Below, piece by piece: positions 10,577 to 20,559 of a stretch of 64,000 bases of DNA. Under the pieces are notes generated by a model. It ran no database searches. It was not told where the DNA came from and worked only from the letters and a program-made list of their open reading frames with translations. Source of the stretch: Viola odorata (lineage: Eukaryota > Streptophyta > Magnoliopsida > Malpighiales > Violaceae); NCBI GenBank assembly GCA_963691705.1, contig OY829540.1, forward strand, positions 49,016,158 to 49,080,157. Direction: 5' to 3'. Position 1 is the first letter of the stretch. Each line of letters starts with the position of its first letter. A program made the translations under genes and the position numbers.

Positions 10577-11148
10577 TGATAACAATCCACCTAAAAGAAA
10601 GGGTGTTTTCGTCTATCACCCGGTGGGAAGAGGCATAGCTACTGTTTCACACCACCACGGTAGGGACAAGATCGCTACCTTCCCTAAAGGCTAACGCTAC
10701 AGAGGCTAACGGGGCCCTACCGGCTCCTCTCACGGACCTCCTGCTTGGCTCAAGGAGTTATCTCACCCCCAGAGGAAACCACGCGTCAGGATTAACGCTC
10801 CGGCCACTATCCTACCGCGGCAATATCTACCTAAGCACCTACCGCCGAGGTAGCGTATCACGATAAGGGCGAATCACAGACCCTAACGCGAGCGATAGCT
10901 CCGTACCCGTTTACTCGGGCGGGAACGCCCCCTTTCTTCTATAAATACCTCCCCCACAAAGGAGGCAGGTAAGCGGACTTGACTGGCCAAAACTCTGCCC
11001 ATTTCAGTACACATACTGACTTAAGCATCGGAGTGTTTCCGCCGGAGACCCCCTCCGGCGCATTACAGGTACTGTGGACCGTCGCGTACACTAATCTGAG
11101 AGGAGCTGCTCCGCCATACATCCTTCGGCAGAAGACAAATTATTATCA
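10577..11148 (+). repeat. B 5' LTR (572 bp)
   Basis: It starts TGATAACAATCCACC and ends AAATTATTATCA. TATAAATA is at 10940-10947. A perfect hairpin GCCGGAG-ACCCC-CTCCGGC lies at 11041-11059 just after the block CTGACTTAAGCATCGGAGTG. It is nearly identical to 24667-25238. Confidence 0.93.
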
Positions 11149-11151
11149 AAT

Positions 11152-11169
11152 TGGTGCTTTTGTTGAGAG
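11152..11169 (+). other. B primer binding site
   Basis: TGGTGCTTTTGTTGAGAG begins three bases after the 5' LTR, one base different from the A site. The leader that follows (about 11178-11210, AAGTGAGCATCC) is also conserved in A and E. Confidence 0.7.
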
Positions 11170-11233
11170 TTTTGGTTCTATTAAGTGAGCATCCTTAATA
11201 ACCAAGCTCCTCCTCCCCGAAGCTAGAAGGATT

Positions 11234-13110
11234 ATGGCCTCGGAGTCAGATCCGGCGCTGTCCCGAACTTCCAACATCCCATACAACACCCGCAGACGCT
11301 TGTTTCCCTTCGCTACCTCTGATGCCCCCACCCCAGGGCAGGACGTCACTGCAGGAGACTTAGATCTTCCTCCTGGGTCAAGTGCAGAAGAAGTTACATT
11401 CCAGATTTGCTCCCCTTCTCCCATATAGCAGGAACCAGCCATCCTACCCCCCAAGCGGGAAGATCTATGATGGGAGAAGCGGACAACCCTTTCGTGAATT
11501 CAATAGCAGCTCTCCAAGCTCAACTGGATCAACTGACAGAGATGGCTGCTGGATTTACTCTTCATGCCTCAAGACCTGGTGTGTCCTCCCAAGTAATTTT
11601 CACCCCGTCCCTTGTCACCGAACGACCCTTATCGCCCCAAGAGTCTAGGGCACTCCCGTCCTCCTTACCTTTCCCCTTAGCTCCCATAAACGTCCCACCA
11701 TTCACGCGCGGACCTGCCGACCATTCCGGACAATACAGGGGAGGAATCTCTATCCCCGAAGCAGTCCGCCAGCGTGACGAGTATAGGGAGCCATGGGATG
11801 ATTGATGGGGAGATATAGTGAGACATCCATCTCCTAGATACAGCGAGAGATCTAGTAGCAGAAGTCGACGAGCTCGAACTCCAAGGAGCTGTAGTCGTTC
11901 TCCTAGGAGACATCAGGAATATGACCCTCAAAATCCCAGGTACGACGCTGAAATTCCACATCAGCGTCAGCCTCGTAGGATCCCCGATGCTAACGTGGGT
12001 CATCCGTTCAGCTACCATGTCAGGCACCACAGAGTCCATCGACATGTGAAACTCCCAGCAGAATCATATGACGGCACAAAAGATCCCATTTCTCACCTCA
12101 ATAAGGTGAAGGATTTCGTGCAATTCCAAATGCGCAGTGACGCAGCATTGTGTCAAATTTTCGTAATGACGCTGTCAGGAGTGGCACGTCTATGGTTCGA
12201 GGGGCTCCCCGCCGGGTCTATCGATAATTTTTCTCAGTTGGAAGAAAAATTCAAAATTCGGTTTAGCACGGCTATTCCTATCAGAAAGTCAGCAGCTGCG
12301 CTGTTCGATATCCATCGAAAACCACAAGAATCGTTGAACGATTTCTTAGGACGATTTGATCTTGAAATATCCCTAACGCCGGGGGTCACTATCGATTTTG
12401 CGATTGAGGCCCTGAAACGCAATTATCGATACAGTAAACTGAAAGATACGCTAACGGTGGACCCCCCAACGACCCTGGATGCATTGAGGTTGAAAGCGCA
12501 TAACTATGCGAGAATGGAAGAGGAAGAAAATAGAGAATGGATCCGAGGCATGCCGGCGGACCCATATGTGGCCCCTAACGTCTTGAACAGCAATGCCCCT
12601 GACGCTAAACCCACCGAGGATCCCGGGCAGCGGAAAGAACATAACACCAAGACCTCTAACCGGCAGAGAGGCAATTTCTCAAAAGGAAGACCTGGAGGAT
12701 CCCCCACTCGGAAGCAAACGGACCCGCCAAAGGGCCAGATATACGATCCTGACCTCTCATCTCTCATACTCCCAAGGGCGGAGATCTTAGCAATAGTCCA
12801 ACAGAGAAATTTGCCTATCCGTTACCCAGCTCCCATGAAACCAGGAGTAATCATGGGAGGAAGAGAAAATGCATACTGCAAATTCTACAAGGTCAAGGGA
12901 CACTCAACAGATGTATGCAGAGAGTTAAAATCGGCTATAGAGCGATTGGTCGAAGAGGGCTACCTTGGGGAATTCGCCACAAAGGCCAGGGAGGAAGCCA
13001 GAAACAACCCAACTGGAAATACAACTGAGCAGAGGTAAGCGCCCTCGCACGCTACAGGAGCTAACGCAGTTCCCCTCGGGCCAAATAGAGAAGCGCTATC
13101 TATCGATAGT
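11234..13110 (+). pseudogene. B gag
   Basis: ATG 11234 (MASESDPALS) opens the frame. A frameshift near 11400, a TGA at 11803 and a CAA-to-TAA change at 13036 break it. Parts in order are an N-terminal region with a helical IAALQAQLDQLTEMA segment (about 11500), an arginine/serine-rich block (11827-11912: SERSSSRSRR, then SRSPRR), the capsid-like domain (12046-12510, start HVKLPAESYDGT), a basic linker (12640-12740), and a knuckle at 12877-12917. In this knuckle Tyr replaces the His found in A (CKFYKVKGH against CKFHKVKGH). Gag packages element RNA; the RS-like block is unusual for a structural protein. Confidence 0.85.
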
Positions 13111-13960
13111 GACCAAATGCCCATGATAAATATCATTGCAGGGGGAGCACCCTATTGCGAGGAAATTATGCCGCAAACGCCCAACCCCGGAGAAAAGCGC
13201 AAACGGGAGAACGCGCAAACGAAAATCGAGGCGATAAGCGCCTTAGACAGAATGATATTGTCTTTCTCAGAGGAGGACGAAAAAGGCATCGTCTTCCCAC
13301 ATATTAACGCGATGGTTGTGACGCCCGTCATTGGAAGTCATGGGGTAAGAAGGACCCTTGTCGATAACGGGAGTGCAGTGAATCTATTTTCATTGGAAGC
13401 GTACAACTTGATGAAACGACCTGACGGTGAGCTATCGACTTGCACGAGGCCAATTATTGGGATTGATGGAGTACCAATTCCGGTAGCCGGAATAACATCC
13501 CTGCCGGTGTACTTCCGAGAAGACACATCCAAACACTCCGAAGAGCTACTATTTCTGGTTGTAGACCTAACGTTACCGTATAACGCCATTTTGGGGTGAC
13601 CATTCCTTAATCATTTTGGAGTGGCCATATCTCAAAAACACCTGCGGATGAAATATCCCTCATGGGACAGCGTGGTCTCAATCAAAGGGGACCAAAAGTT
13701 GGCAGCTGAATGCTACTTACTTATGACTCAAAGGAGTTGTGACCGCTACGTTTGCTTGGCAGACGATCCTTTCGATGGTAAAGAAGAAAAGCGCACTCAG
13801 CCGCTAGATCAGATGGTATCAATCCCTATCGGTAAGGATAGTGAAACGAATCTCTTAGCCAGTGAGAAACTAAGCCTTGAAGAGAACGCGCAATTAATCC
13901 GGCTGTTGAGGAAATGCAAGGGAGAGTTTGCGTGGAAACCAGCAGACATGCCCGGAATCT
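13111..13960 (+). pseudogene. B aspartic protease region
   Basis: The linker with MINIIAGGAPY leads to a KRKRE stretch and the protease. The active site reads LVDNGSAVNLFS, with the catalytic Asp codon at 13363. A CGA-to-TGA stop at 13597 lies in the conserved ILGRPFLN-type motif. Beyond it the region 13621-13900 continues in frame into a spacer ahead of RT. The enzyme would release Gag and Pol proteins from the precursor. Confidence 0.82.
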
Positions 13961-14790
13961 CTCGGGAAGTCGCAGAACATCGGCTGAACGTTAGTCCTGA
14001 CGCCAAGCCTGTTCAACAAAGGCGACGTGCTTTTTCATCCGAAAAGATAGCAGCCATCGAAAAGGAGTTGCTAAAGCTCACAGAGGCGGGGTTCATTCGA
14101 GAAGTCCAGTACCCGACCTGGCTAGCTAATCCTGTGTTAGTCCCAAAGCCTAACGGGGACTGGCGCATGTGCACCGACTTTACTGACCTAAATAATGCCT
14201 ATCCCAAGGACTGCTATCCCCTTCCGCGAATAGATCAGTTAGTCGATCAAACCGCTGGGTATGCTTATCTAAGCTCCCTGGATGCGAATTCTGGATATCA
14301 CCAAATCCCTATGGCCGTAGAGGACGAAGAAAAAACTGCCTTCATTACTCCTAGAGCTACATACTGCTATACTGCAATGCCGTTTGGGCTAAAGAATGCT
14401 GGTGCAATATTTCAGTGAATGGCAAACAAAGTTTTTGAAAATCAAATCGGGAGAAATGTAGAGGCCTATGTAGACGACATCCTGATCAAAAGTCGGAGTT
14501 TCAGAGAGCACCTCGCTGACTTGCAAGAAGTTTTCAATGTGATGAGAAAACACAAGATGAAGTTAAACCCACGGAAGTGCATGTTCGCATTCCAAACGGG
14601 AAAATTCCTGGGCTATGTGGTCAGCCAGAAGGGCATCCAACCCAACCCGTCAAAGATAAAAGCCATCCAGGATATGATATCCCCGCGAACTGTCAAAGAG
14701 ATACAGAAGTTAACCGGGCGCGTCATTGCGTTGGGGCGATTCATATCTAAGCAAGGCGAGAGATGTTTGCCTTTCTTCAAAGTCATCCGC
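13961..14790 (+). pseudogene. B reverse transcriptase domain
   Basis: This is a standard Ty3/Gypsy RT. Recognisable blocks are FIREVQYPTWLANPVLVPK, FTDLNNAYPKDCYPLPRID, LDANSGYHQIPM, AMPFGLKNAGAIFQ, and the catalytic YVDD (codons 14467-14478). Upstream Asp residues of the LDA block are present. A CGA-to-TGA stop at 14416 separates the palm halves. The role is synthesis of cDNA from element RNA in cytoplasmic particles. Confidence 0.9.
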
Positions 14791-15280
14791 AACAAGGCTC
14801 CTTTCGGATGGACAGAGGAATGTGAAAAAGCGTTTGCAGGACTAAAAGCTTACCTATCATCAGATTTAGTGCTGACGAGGCCTGAGCCCGGCGACGAACT
14901 ATATCTATATTTGGGAATACCTGACGAGGTAGTCAGCGCCGTCCTTGTGCGAAGTGAAGGGCACGTGCATCGTCCTGTATTCTTCGTGAGTCACATATTG
15001 AAAGATGCCGAACTGCGATACGCTCCTATCTAGTGCAAGCCACGAGAAAGATGGATCGATACTTCCAAGCCCACCCCGTCATTGTACTCACGGACCAGCC
15101 GTTGAGAAGAATCTTCAGAAAACCTGAATCTTCAGGAAGAATGCTAATTTGGGCTATCGAGCTCGAACAATACGGGCTGCAATACAAAGCTAGACCGGCC
15201 GTTAAAGCCCAAGCGTTAGCTGACTTCATAGCTGAGTGCACATTCACAAAGGGCACAAAGATAGACCTGTTGGAGGAAGA
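14791..15280 (+). pseudogene. B first RNase H domain (Ty3/Gypsy type)
   Basis: The domain follows RT without a gap, with FGWTEECEKAF and LYLYLGIPDEVVSAVLV, then HRPVFFVSHILKDAELRY. A deletion of about 22 bp near 15030, compared with A and E, removes the IEK helix and shifts the frame. The second half (LTDQPLRRIFRKPESSGRM) is intact in the next frame. It would degrade RNA in the RNA-DNA hybrid. Confidence 0.82.
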
Positions 15281-15770
15281 AGCGGAAAATTCATGCCTAC
15301 CGTCTCCGGAGACATACAGATACGTGGGTCATCCACGTAGATGGAGAAAAAAATCAAGAATTAGCTGGCGCGGGAGTTTTCTTAGTTGGACCAAACGGCC
15401 TGGAGATGCGATACGCCATCAGAATCCTACAGCCATTGTCCAACAATGTGGCTGAATACGAAGCGCTGCTGGCAGGACTCAGAATCAGAAACAGTTTCTC
15501 TATCGGAGCCACTCCCGGTGGGGAGAAGGAAGACAGAACGCGTTTAAAGATTCGAGGAGATTCCAAGCTAATAATGGATCAGGTTCTGGGGAACTCCCAA
15601 GATAGAGAACCCATCATAGCCCAATACTTAGCCAAAGTGAAGCATGAGCTGTCAAAGATACAGGAAAAAGGCACCCTGGTCACCTTTGAGCACATTCCTA
15701 GAGAAAATAATGAAGAGGCTGATAGCCTCGCCAAGATGGCAGCCAATCCGGAAGCCTCAATACCCAGTGA
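15281..15770 (+). pseudogene. B second, archaeal-type RNase H domain
   Basis: A second RNase H follows the first: IHVDGEKNQELAGAG gives the first Asp, NNVAEYEALLAGL the Glu, IRGDSKLIMDQVLG the second Asp, and NEEADSLAK the last acidic residue. This dual RNase H arrangement is known for the plant Tat lineage and supports that placement. A frameshift near 15316 separates it from the preceding frame; from 15406 the frame stays open into integrase. Confidence 0.85.
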
Positions 15771-17076
15771 CGTGCGCTATGGAGAACTGCCTACACCTTC
15801 TTTCATGGAAGAGCAGGCATCGCTCTGTGTGGAAGAAATGGAAAATGATTGGAGGATCCCAGTGATAGAATATCTGAAACATGATAAACTACCGGGAGAC
15901 CAGACAGAGAAAAAGAAAATCCTAAAGCGGGCAGCACGATGCACATATTATAACGGAGAGTTAATACGAAGGTGCTTCTCCCATCCGGCCGCTAAATGCA
16001 TAACGGAGCAAGAAGGCTTACATGTGTTACGTGAAATTCACGAAGGGATATGTGGCATGCACATTGCTAGCGGCACCCTGGCAGCCCAAGTCTTTCGGTC
16101 AGGATTTTACTTGCCCACCATTCGACGAGATTGTCATAACTTCGTGAAAATCTATCAGAAATGCCAGGAATATGCTAAGATTCCTCGAAAACCTGCTGTG
16201 CCAATTTCAGAAATAATCGCACCGTGCCCGTTTGCAAAATGGGGGATTGACATCCTGGGCCCGTTTCCAAAGGCTAGATCTCAGTTAAAATTCGTGGTCG
16301 TAGCGGTAGACTACTTCACAAAGTGGGCTGAAGCTGAGGCGTTAGCTACCATCACCACCGAAAAAATTTGGCGTTTCTTCAAACACCAAGTCATCATGCG
16401 ATTTGGAGTACCACGCGTGCTAGTTAGCGACAACGGGACACAATTTACAAGCCAGTTCTTCAGGGATCAATGTGCAGAGTTCCAGACAGAGCAAAGATTC
16501 TCCTCTGTGGCACATCCCCAAACCAACGGCCAGGCGGAAGTAACTAACCGCAGCATCCTTAGTGGCATCAAAAGAAACTTGGAAGGGTCCAAGAAGAAAT
16601 GGCCAGACGAATTGCCATATGTACTATGGGCCTACCGCATGACTGTCAAGGCCAGCACGGGAGAGACCCCGTTCGCGTTAGCATTCGGAACCGAAGCTGT
16701 CACACCAGTCGAGATTGGCATGATGAGCCTCCGGGTGGCTCACTTCAAAGAAGAAAACAATGAAGAAAGGTTACGAGCTAACCTCGATACTCTACCAGAA
16801 ACACCCCTCCTGAAAACCCTGCACTACAAAAGGAAAATGGCACAATATCACAACCGGCAAGTGAGGGAGCGATTGCTCAAAACCGGAGATTTAGTGCTCA
16901 GAGACAGACGGGCAGCAGGACAACGTATGGGAAAACTCAGTCCAAACTGGGATAGACCGTATCGTGTCACCCGCATTGTGGGAAAATGAGCATACCATCT
17001 GGAAACGCTCGAGGGAACGCCCCTGCAGAACTCTTGGAACATCGTTCGGTTGAGGCTATACCACGCCAGGAGCTAA
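15771..17076 (+). pseudogene. B integrase
   Basis: The zinc-binding region (about 16020-16180) has EIHEGICGMH, but the CxxC pair reads IYQKC, so one Cys is lost. Element A has lost the other Cys instead. The catalytic core keeps D (codon 16249, WGIDILGPFP), D (16429, VSDNGTQF) and E (16537, NGQAEV). The C-terminal region contains LRDRRAAGQRMGKLSPNW. A stop at 16987 (expected Gly codon) truncates it, and the natural stop is TAA at 17074-17076. No chromodomain is seen, as is usual for Tat elements. Confidence 0.88.
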
Positions 17077-17149
17077 TCGGGTAACATCAAAGTTATTATA
17101 ATAAATGAATATTGAGATATTCACCATGCGTTTGCTACAGGTAATATGC

Positions 17150-17660
17150 AGGTAGCGAAGAATGTCAGGGGTGAAAATCCTATCCTTGTGATGGCTGGTC
17201 TTGATTAGATAGCTCATTAAGACGAGGCACGCCCTGGCATAACAAGGCATTTGGGAGTGAAAATCCTATCCTTGTGGTAACCGTGCTCACATTGACGGCC
17301 CATTAAGACGAGGCACGACCCCAAACGGCTCCCCGGAGTGAAAATCCTATCCTTGCGGCAACCGTGCTCACATAGACGGCCCGTTAAGATGAGGCACGCC
17401 CCGGAATCCTTGGGAGTGAAATCCTATTCTTGTGGTAACCCCATAAGGAGAGGCACGCCCCAAGGAGAGACTAACTCCGTCCTGGAAGTGAAAATCCTAT
17501 CCTTGTGGTAACCGTGCTCACATAGATGGCCCATTGAGACGAGGCACGATTCCACAGACGAGAGGTACAACGCTTGGGGGTGAAAAGTCCTATCCTTGTG
17601 ATGGCTGGTCCTGATCAGACAGCTCACTAAGACGAGGCACTCCCCAAAGCCTATCTGTGG
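17150..17660. repeat. B tandem array 1 at the point of convergent transcription
   Basis: Six degenerate units of about 75-95 bp each carry GTGAAAATCCTATCCTTGTG and, later, AAGACGAGGCACGCCCC. The same array is found in A (28048-28520) and E (56270-56760) in the same place, between the end of pol and the antisense aORF4. No gene is seen; short minus-strand ORFs across it are products of the repeat. Confidence 0.85.
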
Positions 17661-18050
17661 GGAAAGGAACAAAGGCATCCCAACTAGTAGCCGCGCGGTT
17701 GATACCCGGTGAAGCGATGTTGGAGCCTATCTGTGGCAGAAAGGAAACAAAGAAATCCTAACTAGTAGCCGCGCGGTGGATACCCGGTGAAGCGATGTTG
17801 GAGCCTATCTGTGGCGGAAAGGAAGCAAAGAAATCCTAACTAGTAGTCGCGCGGTTGATACCCGGCGAAGCGATGTTGGAGCCTATCTGTGGCGGAAAAG
17901 AAACAAAAGAAATCCTAACTAGTAGCCGCGCTGTGGATACCCGGTGAAGCGATGTTGGAGCCTATCTGTGGCGGAAAGGAAACAAAGAAATCCTAACTAG
18001 TAGCCGCGCGGTTGATACCCGGCGAAGCGATGTTGGAGCCTATCTATCGT
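17645..18050. repeat. B tandem array 2
   Basis: About five copies of a unit of roughly 78-80 bp begin GAGCCTATCTGTGGCGGAAA and contain ACTAGTAGCCGCGCGG and GATACCCGGTGAAGCGATG. Copies are very alike, which suggests recent expansion. Only a single degenerate copy of this unit is seen in A (28520-28600). The array runs directly into the truncated end of aORF4. Confidence 0.85.
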
Positions 18051-18081
18051 TGGCAACAGCAAGGGCATTTTCAAGACGCTG

Positions 18082-19950
18082 TCACTCTTCCAGCAGCCTG
18101 TTTATCTCTCCTTGCCCGTTAGCTACAGCTCTGGCATTCTCCTCATCCATATAGTGAAGATGGCAAAGCATAGAAAATGCCTGAGAGCGAAGGAAATTGA
18201 TACGCCCCTGCTCGCCCCGAGCCACAAAGGCATCCCTCTCTCTTGGAAGAGACAGAATCTCTGCCACCAGATAAGCGGTAGAGGAAATCACGGTCTCATG
18301 ATCAGCATCGGCAGGAAACTGCAGAATACTGTCCCTAAAGGAGCGCAAGCTAATGTGATGAGTCGGCATGAGAGGAGGCTCGTAGGGAGAGATACCAGCC
18401 ATTAAGGCAGGGGCGGGGCCACCCCTCGCAATAGTTGGATGGGGCATCGGAACAAAGAACAATGCACCAGGAGAAGCTGGCCGGCTAGTGGAGCCCTCCA
18501 CGTTAGGCATCGAGACCTCATTACCTCCGGGCACCTCAGGATTAAGGGCATCAGAATCATAGCCCGTTGGGGTGTGTGCAGAATGGATCGGAGAACCAGG
18601 AGGCACATGGGGTTGACCGCCAAAATCAACAGGTTCCGATTGATCAGCAGACACACCCTCGCCCCCAAGGGCACTCGAACTACGATTGGCGGCCGAGGAA
18701 GAAGGGCTATTCGGGAGATCATAGCGAGCCTTCTTCTGACGCTCGCGAAGGACATCAGCGATACCTATATCTCCCTGGGAGGTAGAAGGGACAGAAGCAG
18801 CAACGGCTTCCTAAATAACGCAGAACGTGATAAGGAAACTGTGCAAAAAAGAAAGACTAAAGTTTTAAAAATGCTCACCTGAGTGGTGGAGGACACAAGA
18901 GGAATCCCAACAGGAATCGGATCAACCGTAGCCTCTGAAGAGACAACAGTCTGGGATGAAACGGATGGGGCAGCACGTGCTTTCCTAGGCCTTTTCTGTC
19001 TTACAACCCGAGGACCCGTAACGTTAGCGGTAGCAGTGGCCTCCCCTTCCTCGGCGTTAGCAGCAGCGGCAGCAGCAGCCCTAGCTTCAGCGGCAGCTTT
19101 CTTTTTCGCCTCCTGTTTCCTCCTCCTTCGGAAATACTCGGGCTCCCAACTAGGCGGAGGCACTGCACAATCACAAAACGTTAGCGTTAGTACTTCTTGA
19201 CAACGCAAAAGAAAAAAGGTCAAACGCTCACCCTTCTTGCACTGTTCCACGGGCAACCCGTTGGCCACTTTTCGGGCATCAACGCTAAAATCAAATTGAA
19301 GCAGCGTCTTCAACCAGCCATCCTCCGGGTCGGAAAGGGGTTTCCGATGACCCCAAGCCCCATCTTTAATTGTTTCGTTGAAGCCAGCCCTCCACAACGG
19401 CTCAGGCAGATCAACAATAAAAAATTCCTCTTTCCAGTGAGGAATGGAAGACTCAATGCCCATTAGTTTCCAAGTAAAGGGCTTCAAAGAACCGTCTTCG
19501 TAGCGAGGCGATATCGATATCACCCCTTTACGGGAATACAATTGGAAAATGTCATGAAGCAACGCTAAGGTGGGAGATTCTATTCCCTTGAAACGGCACA
19601 GTGTGGCAAAAGCACTAACAACGCAAATCGCGTTAGGACTCAACTGAGCCGGAGCCAAATCAGAATCAGCCAACAACAATTTTACAAGCGGGTCAAGAGG
19701 GAGACGAAACCCATGATCGAAGAGCTTAGCATACAACATTCTGCTATTTCCGGGCAAAATGCTGTTCAATCGAAGCGACTCAGAAGCAGGATACACGGGA
19801 TATTCCTTGGGAAATCGTGCAGAAAACCCAGCAAGCCTACGGTTAATTAAGGGCAGTGTGTACAAAGAAGTGGGAGTGGTATCAATTACTTCTTCCCCGG
19901 AGGACCTTTGAGGATCTCCTTCTTCAGAGGATTTCTTAGTTCTAGCCATG
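18082..19950 (-). CDS. B aORF4: antisense PF04195-type gene, three exons
   Basis: Exon 1 is 19232-19950 (ATG 19950, MARTKKSSEEG), intron 1 is 19163-19231 (69 bp, branch word TACTAAC), exon 2 is 18879-19162, intron 2 is 18811-18878 (68 bp), and exon 3 is 18082-18810. Donors are GTGAGC; acceptors are GTGCAG and TTTAG. Splicing keeps the frame. Exon 1 encodes the PF04195-like domain (RLNSILPGNSRMLYAKLF, then GFRLPLDP and ISPRYEDGSLKPFTWK). Exon 2 is an alanine- and lysine-rich, very basic helix. Exon 3 is disordered and then enters a coiled coil that stops early at 18082. A has about 140 more residues, and the array begins 30 bp later, so the C-terminus was lost by deletion. The likely location is nuclear, by inference from the basic region. 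Confidence 0.75.
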
Positions 19951-20559
19951 GCCAACAAGGAAGAAACAAAGAGAAAAGAAAAAGGATGTGTACCTTGTAC
20001 CTTCATGAAAGAGAGTGCGAGGAGTCTTGAACCAGAAAGAGAGAGCGGCGTAAAGTATTTATCCAAAGACGAAATAACGTATAAGGGAAAGATGGAAAAA
20101 GAAAAAGGGGTAGAAGAAACAATAGATATAACCCTGAACGGGCGACCAGTCAGCAGCAGACACGTGGCGAAGCAACACGTCATAAAGTAAGGCACGCTAG
20201 AAGGTGCAAATTTGAAATAAGGACGAAACGCCTCTGCATTTGCAACTCCCTAGGAGACGCTTGCTCCAAACGCCCCTCTGAGGAAGGACACGTGTCTTCT
20301 TTCATCATTACCCTTCAAGTCGCATTAAATGAGGGACAGAGGGATTGATTAAAAAACATAAAAAGCAGCGCTGGCTTTGCCAAACAGCGCGATGGCACAA
20401 AAAAGATAAAGAAGGAATAAATGGTAATATCATACAGTGCGACAAAGGATACAAAGCGTCAGCATTATTACAAGAGAAACAATGTTCGAATGGTTTTCAA
20501 GAAGTAAACAAAAGACAACAACAAGTAAAACAAGGAAAGGCCCAGCACCATCGCTAGCG
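19951..20559 (-). promoter_or_regulatory. B spacer: putative aORF4 promoter
   Basis: On the minus strand AGGGTTATATC (20124-20134) places a TATA-like box about 177 bp upstream of the aORF4 start, the same spacing as in A, E and Z. The rest (20200-20559) is AT-rich and would be promoter-distal DNA and the aORF3 3' untranslated region. No gene is seen. Confidence 0.5.

Noticed and set aside
18439..19466. Plus-strand ORFs of 72-147 residues opposite aORF4 in B
   Set aside because: They mirror the minus-strand exons, are not conserved in the other elements, and have no recognisable domain.
18765..20195. A single 476-residue aORF4 protein in B starting upstream of 19950
   Set aside because: The upstream Met codons lie in the 5' untranslated region between the TATA box and the conserved MA(R/K)T start, and the frame includes intron 1 and part of intron 2.
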